A model generated the notes under the pieces. The model was not told the origin of the DNA, did no database searches, and saw nothing but the letters and a program-made list of their open reading frames with translations. Source: Brasilonema sennae CENA114 (GTDB lineage: Bacteria; Cyanobacteriota; Cyanobacteriia; Cyanobacteriales; Nostocaceae). Taken from it: a stretch of DNA of 64,000 bases. The stretch covers positions 1-64,000 of the forward strand of contig NZ_CP030118.1 in NCBI RefSeq assembly GCF_006968745.1. Direction: 5' to 3'. The position numbers and the translations under genes were made by a program. Of the stretch, positions 37,950 to 48,476 are shown piece after piece (positions within the stretch are counted from its first letter, which is position 1; every line of letters begins with the position of its first letter).

Positions 37950-39770
37950 TCAAGATGAGATCGTTTGTCCCAAGACCACCTCTCGATAACTTCCTGACTT
38001 GACTATCCTTCCATGTTCAAGTACATAGATGCGATCGCAATGTTCTACAGTGGAAAGTCTATGAGCAATAAGGATTAAGGTTTTTGTACGACTCAATGAC
38101 CGGATTGCCTCAGAAATTAGGTTTTCTGTTTCATTATCTAATGCTGATGTAGCTTCATCTAAAATTAAAATCTCTCTTTGGTGGTAAAGCGCTCGAGCAA
38201 TTCCTATCCGTTGACGCTGACCACCAGACAACCGCACCCCACGTTCTCCAACAGAAGTTTTCATTCCATCAGGGAGTTGCAAAATCAATTCTTCAAGTTG
38301 AGCAGTTTTAATTGCCCTTTGCAATTGTTGTGAATCAATTTGATTATCTGGGACACCAAAAGCAATATTCCTTTCAATCGTGTCGTCCATTAGAAAAATT
38401 GATTGAGGAATATAGCCAATCATATTTTGCCAATAGCGTAAATTGTCATTATAAATCGATACTCCATCAACTTTAATGTCTCCATCATTAGGTATCAATA
38501 AACCTAAAATAACATCTACCAAAGTCGTTTTTCCTGCTCCAGATTTACCAATTAAAGCAATCGATTCACCCTTGTTAATAGTTAAGTCTAAATTATTTAA
38601 AGCTTGTTTTGATACGTTAGGATAACAATAATTAAGTTGCTTTATACTTATTTTATCTATAAAATTTAGTTTCTTTAAATTATTTGATTTTCTAATAAAT
38701 TCTTCTGGTTCGGATTTATACAAAACATCGATGTAATTGATACTCTTTAATTTACTATTTTCTAATTCTTGTAAGTCAAAATACAATTTATTAAGTGAAT
38801 AACTTGAATTTCTTAATGTACCTAGTGCAGACATTAATTGACTAGCTGCTGGAATTAACCGAATAGAGGCAACAGCGAAAATACTTAAAATTGAAATTAG
38901 GTTTTGTGGATTTTGATTGAAGACTAAAGATATAGATATGAAACATACTATAAATGTAACTAGAAGTGCCTCAATTGCAATACGTGGTAAGTTTTGAAAA
39001 ACTTGAAATAAACTACCTGTCAATGCGTGTCTTTGAGCTTGTATGTTCATCTGACTCTCAAAGTACGATTCGCAACCTATAACTCTTGTTTCTTTTAATC
39101 CTCCTACACTATGATTTATAATCCGAATCATTTCAGTATCTGATTCACTTCCTTCTTTACCCCAATAAGCCATCTTGTCTTTAAATCTATTATAAAAAGC
39201 AAATGCCAATGTGAGCATTAACAAAATGCTGGCTGTTGCCGAAACATCTGTTTTAAGTAACAGAATTATTAAAGCAAATACAACAACAGAGTTTGCAGCA
39301 GTACTCAGAAGAGGAAGCGTTACAGAATAACAGAAAAGAAAAGTTTCGTGAATAATATTTTGAATTAATGAGGCACTATTTTTACTTAAGTGATAAGTAT
39401 AATTAACTGTTAAATAACCATGCAGTAACCTGAGTCTAAGTAATCCCTGCTGAGTTAGACTGAAGTTAAAAATGTATCTTTGAACTTGGAAGTATAATAA
39501 TGATTTAATGGCAAAAACAAAAATAATTCCCAATCCTAATAAAGCAATATATTGACTAGTAGATTTTAAACCTGAATTCACGTAGCCCCAATGTAACCAG
39601 GAGCTTTTAAAAACTAAATCTGGGTGTGTGGCTAAACTCATGAACGGTCCTACTAATCCAATACCTAAAGCATCCAAGACTGAAGTTAATAAAAACAAAC
39701 ATAATAAAACAAAAATTGTTCTTTTCTTCGCCGATATGACGTATAAAAACTTTGAAAGATATGTTTTCAT
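37950..39770 (-). CDS. ABC exporter, fused permease and ATPase (MsbA/PglK type)
   Basis: The 606-residue protein has six transmembrane helices in the N-terminal 330 residues and a complete ATPase domain: Walker A GKSGAGKTTLVDVILG, signature RLSGGQRQRIGIARAL, Walker B ILILDEATSALD and the switch histidine in LIAHRLSTV. Homodimers of this layout flip lipid-linked oligosaccharides or export glycolipids (MsbA, PglK, HepA). Since no Wzx-type flippase is seen in the cluster, it may move the polymer's lipid-linked units across the inner membrane. It is 262 bases downstream of the Wzc-like gene. Confidence 0.92.
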   Translation of the reverse strand: MKTYLSKFLYVISAKKRTIFVLLCLFLLTSVLDALGIGLVGPFMSLATHPDLVFKSSWLHWGYVNSGLKSTSQYIALLGLGIIFVFAIKSLLYFQVQRYIFNFSLTQQGLLRLRLLHGYLTVNYTYHLSKNSASLIQNIIHETFLFCYSVTLPLLSTAANSVVVFALIILLLKTDVSATASILLMLTLAFAFYNRFKDKMAYWGKEGSESDTEMIRIINHSVGGLKETRVIGCESYFESQMNIQAQRHALTGSLFQVFQNLPRIAIEALLVTFIVCFISISLVFNQNPQNLISILSIFAVASIRLIPAASQLMSALGTLRNSSYSLNKLYFDLQELENSKLKSINYIDVLYKSEPEEFIRKSNNLKKLNFIDKISIKQLNYCYPNVSKQALNNLDLTINKGESIALIGKSGAGKTTLVDVILGLLIPNDGDIKVDGVSIYNDNLRYWQNMIGYIPQSIFLMDDTIERNIAFGVPDNQIDSQQLQRAIKTAQLEELILQLPDGMKTSVGERGVRLSGGQRQRIGIARALYHQREILILDEATSALDNETENLISEAIRSLSRTKTLILIAHRLSTVEHCDRIYVLEHGRIVKSGSYREVVLGQTISS

Positions 39771-40031
39771 CTTACTTGGTTAATGAATTGTCTTAAAATG
39801 TAATATTTTGCTTTCGTTTTTTGCCAAATGAACTATCTAAAAATGACAAGCGGCTTTTGATATGTCACAGCTTGATCCAAAAGGTTCAATGAAAAGCTAG
39901 CTAAACAAGGATGATTAGTCAGTTAGTAGTATTCATAAATTATGAGATTATTTTGTGATTATCTAAGTAATTACCTCAGTAGTAATTGGTAGACGGTTTT
40001 GCAAAAAATTACCTCTACCAATAGTTCTTGA

Positions 40032-42239
40032 TCAATTCCGTCTTACAACTACAGAATTTTGAGATACACTACGACTCGACTCAACTGCTTCTTTCGTATA
40101 GTAAAAATAGCTGTCAGGCTCACCCTTGACATTCACACCATTAATTACCATACCCAACACATTGTGTCCTGACTGTTTCAAAAAGTCTCTAGCCGCATTG
40201 GCACTCGGAAAATCAACGACTCCTGGACGAACAACCCATAGTATACCGTCAACTAGATTGCCTAACACTGCAGCATCTGCGACTCCGCCTAAAGGAGCGG
40301 TATCAAAGATGACAAAATCATATTCTTCTGCAAACGAGCTAACAAGTGCAGCCATACACTTAGAGTCTAATAATGCTACTGGATTTGGAGGTACAACTCC
40401 AGCAGGAATAACGTGTAGGTTAGGCATCACTTCCTGTAAAGCTAGATCAAGGGTATCCGGATTAACTATGACATGACTTAGACCTACAGCATTCGTCAAA
40501 TTCCAAATATGATGCTGGACTGGATGACGCATATCGGCATCGACCAGCAAAACCCGATGTCCCACTTGAGTCATCGCCATCGCTAAATTCGCTGCCACCT
40601 CAGATCTACCCTCACCAGAAACGGAACTCGTCACCACAATGACTCTTGGTTCTCTATCCGAACTTAGAAACTTCAAGTTAGCTTGTAGCATTTGGTACGC
40701 GTCACCAACAGGGAAGTGCGGAATGTCTCTGCCAATCACTCTGGGAATTGGTTGATCCACCTTTGACCTTTTAAAACTCTTCTTCTGATTTTTACCTGTT
40801 AAAGGTATGACCCCGAGTAAGGTGTATTTGAACAATTCCTTGGCTTGTTTAACTGTCTTAAGTGATGGGTCAATTGTATCTAAAGCAAAGGCAGCAATGG
40901 CACCAAACAAGACACCTAAAACTGCTCCAGCCCCTATAATCAGGATTTTTCCACTTCCAGTAGATTTATCAGGTACCAAGGCAGGGGAGATGACACGAGC
41001 ATTTCCAATATTTTGATTTTCTGCTACTTGAACCTCTTGCAGTCTTGTTAAGAGTGTTTCGTAAGTCGTTTGAGCCGCTTTCAGTTTGCGCTCAAGTTCC
41101 CGCTGAGTCTGTTCTAGCCTGGGCAAGATATTTGCTCGCTCTTTGTAGAGAGTTCGTTGGTTTGACAATGTAGCGATTTGTTTGACGAAACCAACGCGTT
41201 GTGCTTCCATGCCAGCATAATCTTCCAGTAGCTTTTCTCGCAGAGAGCCATTCTGTAAATTCCCCAGGGAAATTTGCTGATTGCTACCAGTGACCTGCTT
41301 CATCCGCTGTTGTAGCACGCTGTTGAGAGCCGCAACTTTTTCTTGCAAGTTGACAATAATAGGGTGTTCTGGCTTCAAACGAGTACGCTCAACCGCAAGT
41401 TGGCTTTGTGCTTCCTGGAGTTGAGTCAGCACTTGCTGAATCCCAGATGCCTGAGTCAATGAGGAATTGATCACGGTTTGCTGCGAATCAATTTTTGCTT
41501 GAGCCTGTAATTTTTCTGACTTAGCAGTGACATCTTCTAGTTGAGCCTGGGCTTGAGAAATTTGATCATCTAACTTGGCGATCGCCTCAACCGCAGCAGT
41601 GGCTTCTTCTTGGAGAGTGATGATTTGATTGTTCTCTTTAAATTTGCGCAGCCCTGATTCAGCTTCTTTTACAGATACCTCTGTTGTTGGTAGTTGTTTT
41701 TGAATAAACTTGCGGGCGGAGACTGCCTCTTGCCGATTCGCTTCTATGTTATTTTTGATGTAAGCTTGCATGACCTTATTGACAACTCTAGCAGCCAGTT
41801 TTGGGTCTTTGTCAGTATAGGAAACCTGCAGGATTTCAGTTCCTTTGAGACTGCTGATTTTTAGTGAATTGGTTAATTCTTCAATTGTGATGCGTTTACC
41901 TTTCTCATCTCTAAGATTAAGTTCTGCAATGGTTTCCTGAATAACTGGAACAGATGCCACTATCTTTGCTTGAGTCTCAGACGGATTGCTTTCAGTAGTT
42001 AAAGCCTCAAGCCGTCCAATAGCTTCCCCCAAACCTGTTAGAGAGGAGGTACGGTTTGTCTTAATCAACAGGCTTCCTTCTGCCTTGTACGTGGGTTTTG
42101 ATGAAAATGCAAGTAAGGATGCAATGATCACAACAACTCCACAAACTCCTACTGTAGGAAGCCAGCGTCTTTGCAGGATCAGCCAGTATTTTTGAAAATC
42201 TATTTCTTCAGAGTTTGGTACAGGCTCCATAGCAGACAT
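40032..42239 (-). CDS. Wzc/GumC-type polysaccharide co-polymerase with tyrosine-kinase domain
   Basis: Such proteins set chain length and couple polymerisation to export at the inner membrane. The 735-residue protein has an N-terminal Wzz domain with the first membrane helix near residues 30-50, long coiled coils (about 190-430), a second helix near 440-465, and a BY-kinase domain. That domain shows Walker A' LLVDADMRHP and Walker B VIFDTAPLGGVAD. Its Walker A reads SGEGRSE, with arginine 545 where the lysine is expected. The C-terminus has a small tyrosine cluster (SYFYYTKE). It is the first large gene of the cluster on the minus strand. Confidence 0.92.
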   Translation of the reverse strand: MSAMEPVPNSEEIDFQKYWLILQRRWLPTVGVCGVVVIIASLLAFSSKPTYKAEGSLLIKTNRTSSLTGLGEAIGRLEALTTESNPSETQAKIVASVPVIQETIAELNLRDEKGKRITIEELTNSLKISSLKGTEILQVSYTDKDPKLAARVVNKVMQAYIKNNIEANRQEAVSARKFIQKQLPTTEVSVKEAESGLRKFKENNQIITLQEEATAAVEAIAKLDDQISQAQAQLEDVTAKSEKLQAQAKIDSQQTVINSSLTQASGIQQVLTQLQEAQSQLAVERTRLKPEHPIIVNLQEKVAALNSVLQQRMKQVTGSNQQISLGNLQNGSLREKLLEDYAGMEAQRVGFVKQIATLSNQRTLYKERANILPRLEQTQRELERKLKAAQTTYETLLTRLQEVQVAENQNIGNARVISPALVPDKSTGSGKILIIGAGAVLGVLFGAIAAFALDTIDPSLKTVKQAKELFKYTLLGVIPLTGKNQKKSFKRSKVDQPIPRVIGRDIPHFPVGDAYQMLQANLKFLSSDREPRVIVVTSSVSGEGRSEVAANLAMAMTQVGHRVLLVDADMRHPVQHHIWNLTNAVGLSHVIVNPDTLDLALQEVMPNLHVIPAGVVPPNPVALLDSKCMAALVSSFAEEYDFVIFDTAPLGGVADAAVLGNLVDGILWVVRPGVVDFPSANAARDFLKQSGHNVLGMVINGVNVKGEPDSYFYYTKEAVESSRSVSQNSVVVRRN

Positions 42240-42292
42240 TGATTTTCCTATTGTTTCCTATTGCATTTTATGATTGTTACTGTCTGACGCAC

Positions 42293-42769
42293 TCAATCTC
42301 CAAAGTGGAAATCTTTACTTGCGTTATAGCTAAGCATCTTTGTATGTCTGCGAGTAAACTCGCCTACGGAAGGATTTCCCTCCGGATGAATGACCCCTAT
42401 CGCTTGTTGCCAAAGTTCTGGAGATACTATCGATACCTCATAGATACAAATTTCCTTATTTTGAGTTTTGTTAACACGCTTTTTAACGTGATACCATTTG
42501 GTTTGTTGGCACTGATCACACCAAAATGCCTCCAACCACTCACCTTCCAAGGAAACCGCAGTCTTGGCTGCAATCAAAATCAAAGCATTCTGTCGGCTAA
42601 ATCCCCGTTGCTGTAGTTGCCCTGCACGATCTGCAAGCAGAGGATACTTTTGACTGACGCTTTCAAGATAGCACCCATGAATTGGACAGTAGATAGCTCG
42701 TCTTTTTGAACGGTTTCGATTTCGCTCACACCTTCTATGCAATTTGACCTCCAGTTTCAGTAAATACAC
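42293..42769 (-). CDS. Conserved cyanobacterial zinc-ribbon-like protein, function unknown
   Basis: The 158-residue basic protein has two cysteine pairs that could bind zinc, in YCPIHGCYLESVSQKYP and FWCDQCQQTKWYHVKK, joined by a helical segment (GQLQQRGFSRQNALILIAA). I recall similar proteins next to Wzc-like genes in other filamentous cyanobacteria, but no function is known. It lies 53 bases upstream of the Wzc-like gene on the same strand and could be its regulator. Earlier residues (MYLLKLEVKLHRRCERNRNR) may not all be translated. Confidence 0.65.
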   Translation of the reverse strand: MYLLKLEVKLHRRCERNRNRSKRRAIYCPIHGCYLESVSQKYPLLADRAGQLQQRGFSRQNALILIAAKTAVSLEGEWLEAFWCDQCQQTKWYHVKKRVNKTQNKEICIYEVSIVSPELWQQAIGVIHPEGNPSVGEFTRRHTKMLSYNASKDFHFGD

Positions 42770-44457
42770 CTCATCAAAAAATATGTTAAATAAAATACGC
42801 TCAAGAAGACCGTTTTACTTAACATTTACTACTTCAAAATCGCCCGTATCATTAAAGTCAAATAAATAGTTACCTACAAACAGTTTAAAAATCAGTAGTG
42901 ATTTTCTTCGGATATTTTCATTAGAGCAATAGACATCTCCGAAAACTAATCTCAAACCCTCACATGTCAAGGATAATGTTTTATTTATGGAGATGTCTAA
43001 TAGAAAATTTTTATCATTTCTCATAAATAGTCATTTGTGACTCACTTATATGAAATTGAAAAAACACTCGATTGCCAAGAAAATAACCTGTTAATGAGGT
43101 AATAAGCAAAGTCTTCTATGTAACATAAAAACATTGACTTCACTGGATAACTTGTGAGGTTGAACGCTTTTGATTTTAGTTACACTATTTCTCTGATTCG
43201 GCCTTGTGATAAAGGCTACGTTGGAGGAACTGAGATCAAAAAGACCATCAAAGTCCAACTCCGCACATAATTCATCAGATATTTTACTACAACGATATAT
43301 CCAGTAATTCGATGCCAGATAGTCTATAGAGATTGCTACGATTTTTATTAAACTCTACATAAACTAAGTCCTAAATACTGCATGAGCTGAATATAGTTGA
43401 TAACCAGTGATATTTTACGTGTAATCAACGTCTTTTAAAGTATAACAGATCTCTGTTGTCATTTTTTTGTAAGCATAACTTTGTTTTAAATTCTCTCAAA
43501 AATTCTAGATATTGTACAAATTGTTACTATCGTAAGCCTGAGTCAATGGAGAAAAACTTTACCAAACAGGTTGCCAGAAATGTTCAGGTTTTAATTAAGT
43601 AGTAATTGTTGCAAGTAATTGTATCGTACTACATATTGCTTTGCAACTAGGTTAGTCAGGTCTAATATTTAAACCATTGATAGAACTGTTGAAAAATTCA
43701 TCATTATGACTGTTAAATATTCCCTAGTCATGATAGAAAGTTTAATTGTTTGACTAACTTTCTGTATACTAGCAGGAAATTATACGCAGCTATATAAAAA
43801 TATGACGAAAATATATTTCTGATTTTTCTAAGTTCTTGAACTTTCGTTTAAAAAAAATATTAATTTAAACAGTAGAAATAAGGAGAATCCCAAATATGTA
43901 CATTCACTGAATGGGTTATTACTGAGTATTAAAAAAACAGAAACCTCAAAAATGCGTCGGACGAATAATTTTATGAAATTTTGATTTTTAAAGTGAATAT
44001 GTATTAAAAATTACATCTATCAAAAACATCAAAAACACGGTGAAGATACTGGTTGAATTAGATCTCAATTATAGTGTTATTGACATCCTAAATTATAACG
44101 ATCACAAGAGCAAGGGGAGAGTGAGATAGTCAAGGAATTAGAAAAACACCCCCTCGACATGGTTTCAACCCCAACTGGTCAAACTATTTATCCATAAAAG
44201 TACGGATTGCTCTGCAACGCGATTTAATTGAACATCTCCAACAGAGGGCGATGCTCATGCGCGGAGCAAACATTGCTGATCGCCATGTTTAGTGTCTCGC
44301 TCAAAAGTGTCGAACGCTTTTGAGAACTGCCTAAGTCCTGAAATCATTAGACCACAAAGCGTAGGGAGGTATTATCCATAAAAGCTATGTGATGGACATT
44401 TGAGATACTCCTGAACAGTTTCCAGAAGGAAGCCGAAACCTGTTCTTGTAGGCGGAA
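42770..44457. other. Long AT-rich intergenic region
   Basis: About 1.7 kb with no gene I can support. It must carry the promoter for the exopolysaccharide cluster. A 69-codon open frame at 42815-43024 (-) lacks a ribosome-binding site and recognised motifs. Near 44200-44290 a plus-strand stretch could encode VRIALQRDLIEHLQQRAML and then stops, perhaps a gene relic. A small hairpin CTCAAAAG/CTTTTGAG lies near 44300. Confidence 0.5.
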
Positions 44458-44845
44458 CCTCAGATCTTGCACCTCCGGCTGAGTACGGCCAGAACTCAAG
44501 TTCTGGGCTCACAAACACGCGTCCGTTAAAACGGATTGGAAAACTAACAACAGTCCGTTAAAACTGAGATCTTGCACCATTATCAAGAACGCAACCTCAT
44601 CCGCCTGGGAATCAATTAAGAGGCTTACAGTTCAAGTCTACTTTAGTAGACTCAAAAGCTTATGCAGTCGTCTTGAGACGACTTTTACTATGAGCAGGCG
44701 GGTTTAAACCCTAGGCGGTTGTTGATAAGGAGGCAGAGCCTCCTGATTATTGAGAATGGTGCAAGATCTCAGTTTTAACCGACTTAGACTTTGAGCCAAG
44801 AAATTTATTTCTTGGCGGACGAAAAGTATGGTGCAATATCTGAGG
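44458..44845. repeat. Outer inverted repeat of a nested element
   Basis: CCTCAGATCTTGCACC (44458-44473) and GGTGCAATATCTGAGG (44830-44845) form a 16-base inverted pair with one mismatch. The pair flanks a second, closer inverted pair that shares the same TCAGATCTTGCACC-like word, so related ends occur four times within 400 bases. No transposase is present. Confidence 0.75.
44557..44779. repeat. Inner MITE-like element (223 bp)
   Basis: Thirty-base inverted ends at 44557-44586 and 44750-44779 match at 29 positions (core ACTGAGATCTTGCACCAT). Inside are two short hairpins (AGTCTACTTTAGTAGACT, GTCGTCTTGAGACGAC) and a third, AGGAGGC/GCCTCCT. The 73-codon open frame across it is not a gene. Confidence 0.8.
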
Positions 44846-44891
44846 AACGCCCTCCCGCAAGGTAGGAACTGCTCACCGGGGGAATAACTGG

Positions 44892-44916
44892 AAAAATAAG
44901 CGACTCGCTTATTTTT
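44892..44916. terminator. Strong rho-independent terminator hairpin
   Basis: An 11-bp perfect stem AAAAATAAGCG (44892-44902) with CGCTTATTTTT (44906-44916), a three-base loop and a T tract on both strands. It could end transcripts arriving from aspS or from the repeat region. Confidence 0.8.
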
Positions 44917-44952
44917 TTGTCCCAATGCGTCACCCGACGAAAGAAAACCAAA

Positions 44953-44993
44953 TATTCCCCGTCCTCAACGTAGAGTGCAGGACGAGGAATATC
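44953..44993 (-). terminator. Terminator-like hairpin after aspS
   Basis: ATATTCCCCGTCCT (44953-44966) pairs with AGGACGAGGAATAT (44980-44993) with one G-T pair. It lies about 70 bases beyond the aspS stop codon. Confidence 0.65.
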
Positions 44994-45061
44994 AATAGTT
45001 GTGTTCTGTTCAACTCAGAACCGTCAAAAAATATAGTTCATCTTTGGCAGCTTTCGTCGTA

Positions 45062-46849
45062 CTAAGACTTAGGCTTATAAGTCGAGGCAACATGCAACTC
45101 TTTTAACTGCTTCGTATCTACCAACGAAGGTGCATCTGTGAGCAAACAACGTGCTTGTTGCGTCTTTGGAAAAGCTATGACGTCGCGAATTGATTCTTCT
45201 TTGGCTAGCAACATCACCAAGCGATCTAAACCATAGGCGATCCCACCGTGAGGCGGGGTACCATATTCAAACGCTTCCAACAGAAAGCCAAACTTATTAT
45301 CTGCTTCCTCTGGGGAAAGTCCAATCGCCTCAAACACCTGCTCCTGAATTTCGCGCTGATAAATCCGCAGACTACCACCGCCTACTTCAAAACCGTTGAA
45401 CACCAAGTCATAAGCTTGTGCTCTTGCACTTTTTAAGTCACTCAAATCATCAGGATGAGGTGCAGTAAATGGGTGATGGAGTGCTTCTAGGCGATTTTCC
45501 TGTGCGTTCCATTCAAACATGGGAAAGTCTGTAATCCAGAGCAAGTTAATTTTTTCTGGATCTATTAACCCAAATTCTCTAGCGATAACTTGGCGTAACC
45601 GATCTAATGTTTTATTAACGGTAGCAGTGTCAGCAGCCGCGAAAAGCAGTAAATGACCGGGTTTTGCATCTGTCCGGCGTAAGATTTCCTGTTTTTGCTC
45701 TGGGGTGAGGTTGTCTTTAATTGCACCAATAGTGTCGATTTCTCCATCATCCCTGACTCGGATGTAAGCTAAACCTTTAGCACCTGCATCAGTTGCTTCC
45801 TTGAATAAATCACCGCCTGGTTTGATACGGACGTTAGAAATTGAATCGTTCCCGTTGGGAATAGGAAGAATTTTGACAATTCCTCCATTGGTAACAGCTT
45901 CGCGAAAGACTTTGAAGCCACAGTCTTTGACAACATCCGAGACATCGACGAGTTCTAAATCATAACGTGTATCTGGTTTATCACTACCATAACGTTCCAT
46001 TGCCTCGGGGTAGACTAGACGCGGGAAAGGACGTTGTAATTCAATGCCTTTAACTGTCTTGAAAATATGACAAACTAACTTCTCGTTTAATTCGATAATC
46101 TCTTCTTGGGACATGAAGCTCATTTCCATGTCCAACTGGGTAAATTCCGGTTGTCTGTCGGCGCGTAAGTCTTCATCGCGGAAGCAACGCGCAATTTGAT
46201 AGTATCGATCTAAGCCGGATACCATCAGCAATTGTTTGAACAGCTGGGGTGATTGCGGTAAAGCAAACCATTCACTAGGGTTAACGCGACTGGGTACGAG
46301 ATAATCCCGCGCACCTTCGGGAGTGGAACGGGTGAGGATGGGGGTTTCAACTTCTAGGAAACCTTCCACGTCTTCTAGGTAACGACGCATCGCTTTGACA
46401 ACTTGATGGCGCAGTTGCAAATTGTTTGCCATGCGATCGCGCCGCAAATCTAAATAACGATACTTGAGCCGCAACTCTTCCCGCACAGGATCGGCGTCTG
46501 CAGTGGAAACTTGAAATGGTAACTGTTTAGCGACTGAGTTGAGAAGTTTAATTGTATCGGCGTAGATTTCTATTTCGCCTGTAGGTATGCGGGGGTTTAA
46601 GGATTCTTCAGGACGTTGCGTCACTCTACCTGTGATTTCAACAACGTATTCATTTCGTAGGCTATTTGCCAAATCATAGGAATTAGGGGTACGCTGGGGA
46701 TCGCTGACAACTTGCACAATACTAGTGCTATCGCGTAAATCTATAAATATTACACCTCCATGATCGCGGCGACGGTCTACCCATCCGTACAAGGTAACAG
46801 TTTCTCCAATGTGTTCTTTTCGGAGTTCGCCGCAATAGTAAGTTCGCAT
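45062..46849 (-). CDS. aspS: Aspartate--tRNA ligase
   Basis: AspRS charges tRNA-Asp. The 595-residue protein is the full-length bacterial type: an N-terminal OB-fold anticodon domain ([19 protein letters not shown]), class II motif 2 in [20 protein letters not shown], the bacterial GAD insert, and motif 3 in [14 protein letters not shown]. It begins [16 protein letters not shown]. The gene stands alone between two large non-coding regions. Confidence 0.97.
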   Translation of the reverse strand: MRTYYCGELRKEHIGETVTLYGWVDRRRDHGGVIFIDLRDSTSIVQVVSDPQRTPNSYDLANSLRNEYVVEITGRVTQRPEESLNPRIPTGEIEIYADTIKLLNSVAKQLPFQVSTADADPVREELRLKYRYLDLRRDRMANNLQLRHQVVKAMRRYLEDVEGFLEVETPILTRSTPEGARDYLVPSRVNPSEWFALPQSPQLFKQLLMVSGLDRYYQIARCFRDEDLRADRQPEFTQLDMEMSFMSQEEIIELNEKLVCHIFKTVKGIELQRPFPRLVYPEAMERYGSDKPDTRYDLELVDVSDVVKDCGFKVFREAVTNGGIVKILPIPNGNDSISNVRIKPGGDLFKEATDAGAKGLAYIRVRDDGEIDTIGAIKDNLTPEQKQEILRRTDAKPGHLLLFAAADTATVNKTLDRLRQVIAREFGLIDPEKINLLWITDFPMFEWNAQENRLEALHHPFTAPHPDDLSDLKSARAQAYDLVFNGFEVGGGSLRIYQREIQEQVFEAIGLSPEEADNKFGFLLEAFEYGTPPHGGIAYGLDRLVMLLAKEESIRDVIAFPKTQQARCLLTDAPSLVDTKQLKELHVASTYKPKS

Positions 46850-48476
46850 AAGTCTTTGTTCTTAATAACCGAGCTAGAGAATTCAAGTCCATGTTAAAGC
46901 TTTTTCATTATCTAGCATCATTAGTCATTCCAGTTCAATAAATCTCATGCATAAACACAAAGATGTAAAGGCGCAGCAATTGATGCATCTCGAAGAGCGT
47001 TTTAGGATTTATTTTTTTTTAAATTAACGTTGAAGGCGAGGAGTTTAGCCGCGTCTTGGAAGCGATGATTGCCCTTAGAGGCGACTTGTTATGCTCAAAA
47101 TGAAAATTTAGATGTTCTGGAAAGACGTCCTCACCGCCATAATCTTTGACTATGGCGGGAGTTTTCTCTCGGAACTAGGTAATGCTGAAGTTATAGATTC
47201 ATTGCCAGCAACAGCATTACTTAACCCGCACTTTGATTGTATCGACCTCAACACAGCTTGATCGCTTAGAAATTGCGCTCTAAATTTAGTACGGTTTTCT
47301 CACTCAAGTTTTTCAGTCCTCTTCTTGGTTTATACTTAAAGTTCATCCTCTTATTGCTGCCGAGAGCGACTGGTCGTTAAGTTATTTTGATGACAACTTA
47401 GCTGACATCCTGATCACAGGTTCCAAAAACTTATCCAAATCCGGCGAACGTCCCTAAACTGCTAAGTTTTTTCTCAAAGAATAGGCTTCCCCTAATCTCT
47501 GATTGGGCTGCGGTGAGCGACTTTGAGCAGTAGGACGCCCGAGAGCGATGCTGATAGACTGCGCCGCTTTTGGCGATGCTCCAGCAGGAAGCTTTACCAT
47601 TGGCGATCGCGTCATTTTCGTCTGCTTTTATCAAGTACAACGTTTTGGATACCTTGAAGAGTCTTGGTGTTGACAACGAATTTGTTTATCATGATCACTC
47701 ACCATAAACTTTTACATACAAAGCTGTATCCAGAAAATTACGCAAAAGGCAGAGTTTTGAAGCGGTATTGTGGTACTATTACTCTATTTGGTGTTCGTAG
47801 TCAAAACTACGCTCTTTTTTTTTGGTTACGACAAAAGTTATTGCCCAGGTCAATCAGTAGATTTACTGAAAGTGAGAAATTAATAATTTTTTTGCATACG
47901 ACCATAACTGGAGTCGGATAAGACAGTAAAATTTCAAAAATGTCATGCTATTGCAAAGGAGTCAGAAGCTATGTGTTGCTAACTAGAAGATTACCAGTTC
48001 AAAAACTCTTGACTTTATGAAAAATGGGTAAAACGACTTACCTAAACTTACGCGAACATACCCACAACTTATCAAGCAATGCGCTTTTAGGGAGTTTACT
48101 CCGTTATAGACACCCACATAACAGCTTTACGCAATATACGGTATCCGCTGTTGCGTTGTAATGAGTTGCATCAAAAAGGCTAACATCGTTGCAACTCCTC
48201 AGTTGCCATCAAATCAAAGATTTAGTTAACAAATCCTATGCGGTAAGGTTTTGCTTACCCCTAAACTGGCTCTGGCATTAGGTGAACCTGTAGGGGTAAT
48301 TCTAAATTACTGCTGGTTCCAATCCGCCACTAAAAAATGACTCTGACTCAATTGTGAATTTTGACTGGCTGAATTTTTATTCAATAATTGAACTCCTCTA
48401 GACAATAACCCATAAATAGGGAAAAGCAACACAGGGAATCTACGGATTAAGGCATCACCACTTTTTAATAAATCTT
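46850..48476. other. Intergenic region with gene relics
   Basis: About 1.6 kb without a supported intact gene. The plus strand at 47293-47456 reads as a 54-codon open frame with protein-like composition (WFILKVHPLIAAESDWSLSY), closed upstream by stops; with a fragment near 47033 (EEFSRVLEAMIALRGDLL) it may be the decayed remains of one gene that I cannot identify. A hairpin TTACCCCT/AGGGGTAA (about 48255-48299) lies in the leader of the next gene. The minus-strand frame at 47431-47676 looks like repeat-derived sequence. Confidence 0.5.

Noticed and set aside
42815..43024. 69-codon open frame on the minus strand
   Set aside because: No ribosome-binding site, no recognised motif, and it lies in a long non-coding region; kept out of the gene list.
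44704..44925. 73-codon open frame on the minus strand
   Set aside because: It runs across the inverted repeats and a terminator hairpin, so its residues are encoded by repeat DNA.
47431..47676. 81-codon open frame on the minus strand
   Set aside because: Composition looks like repeat-derived sequence with a HIP1 site; no start site and no recognised domain.
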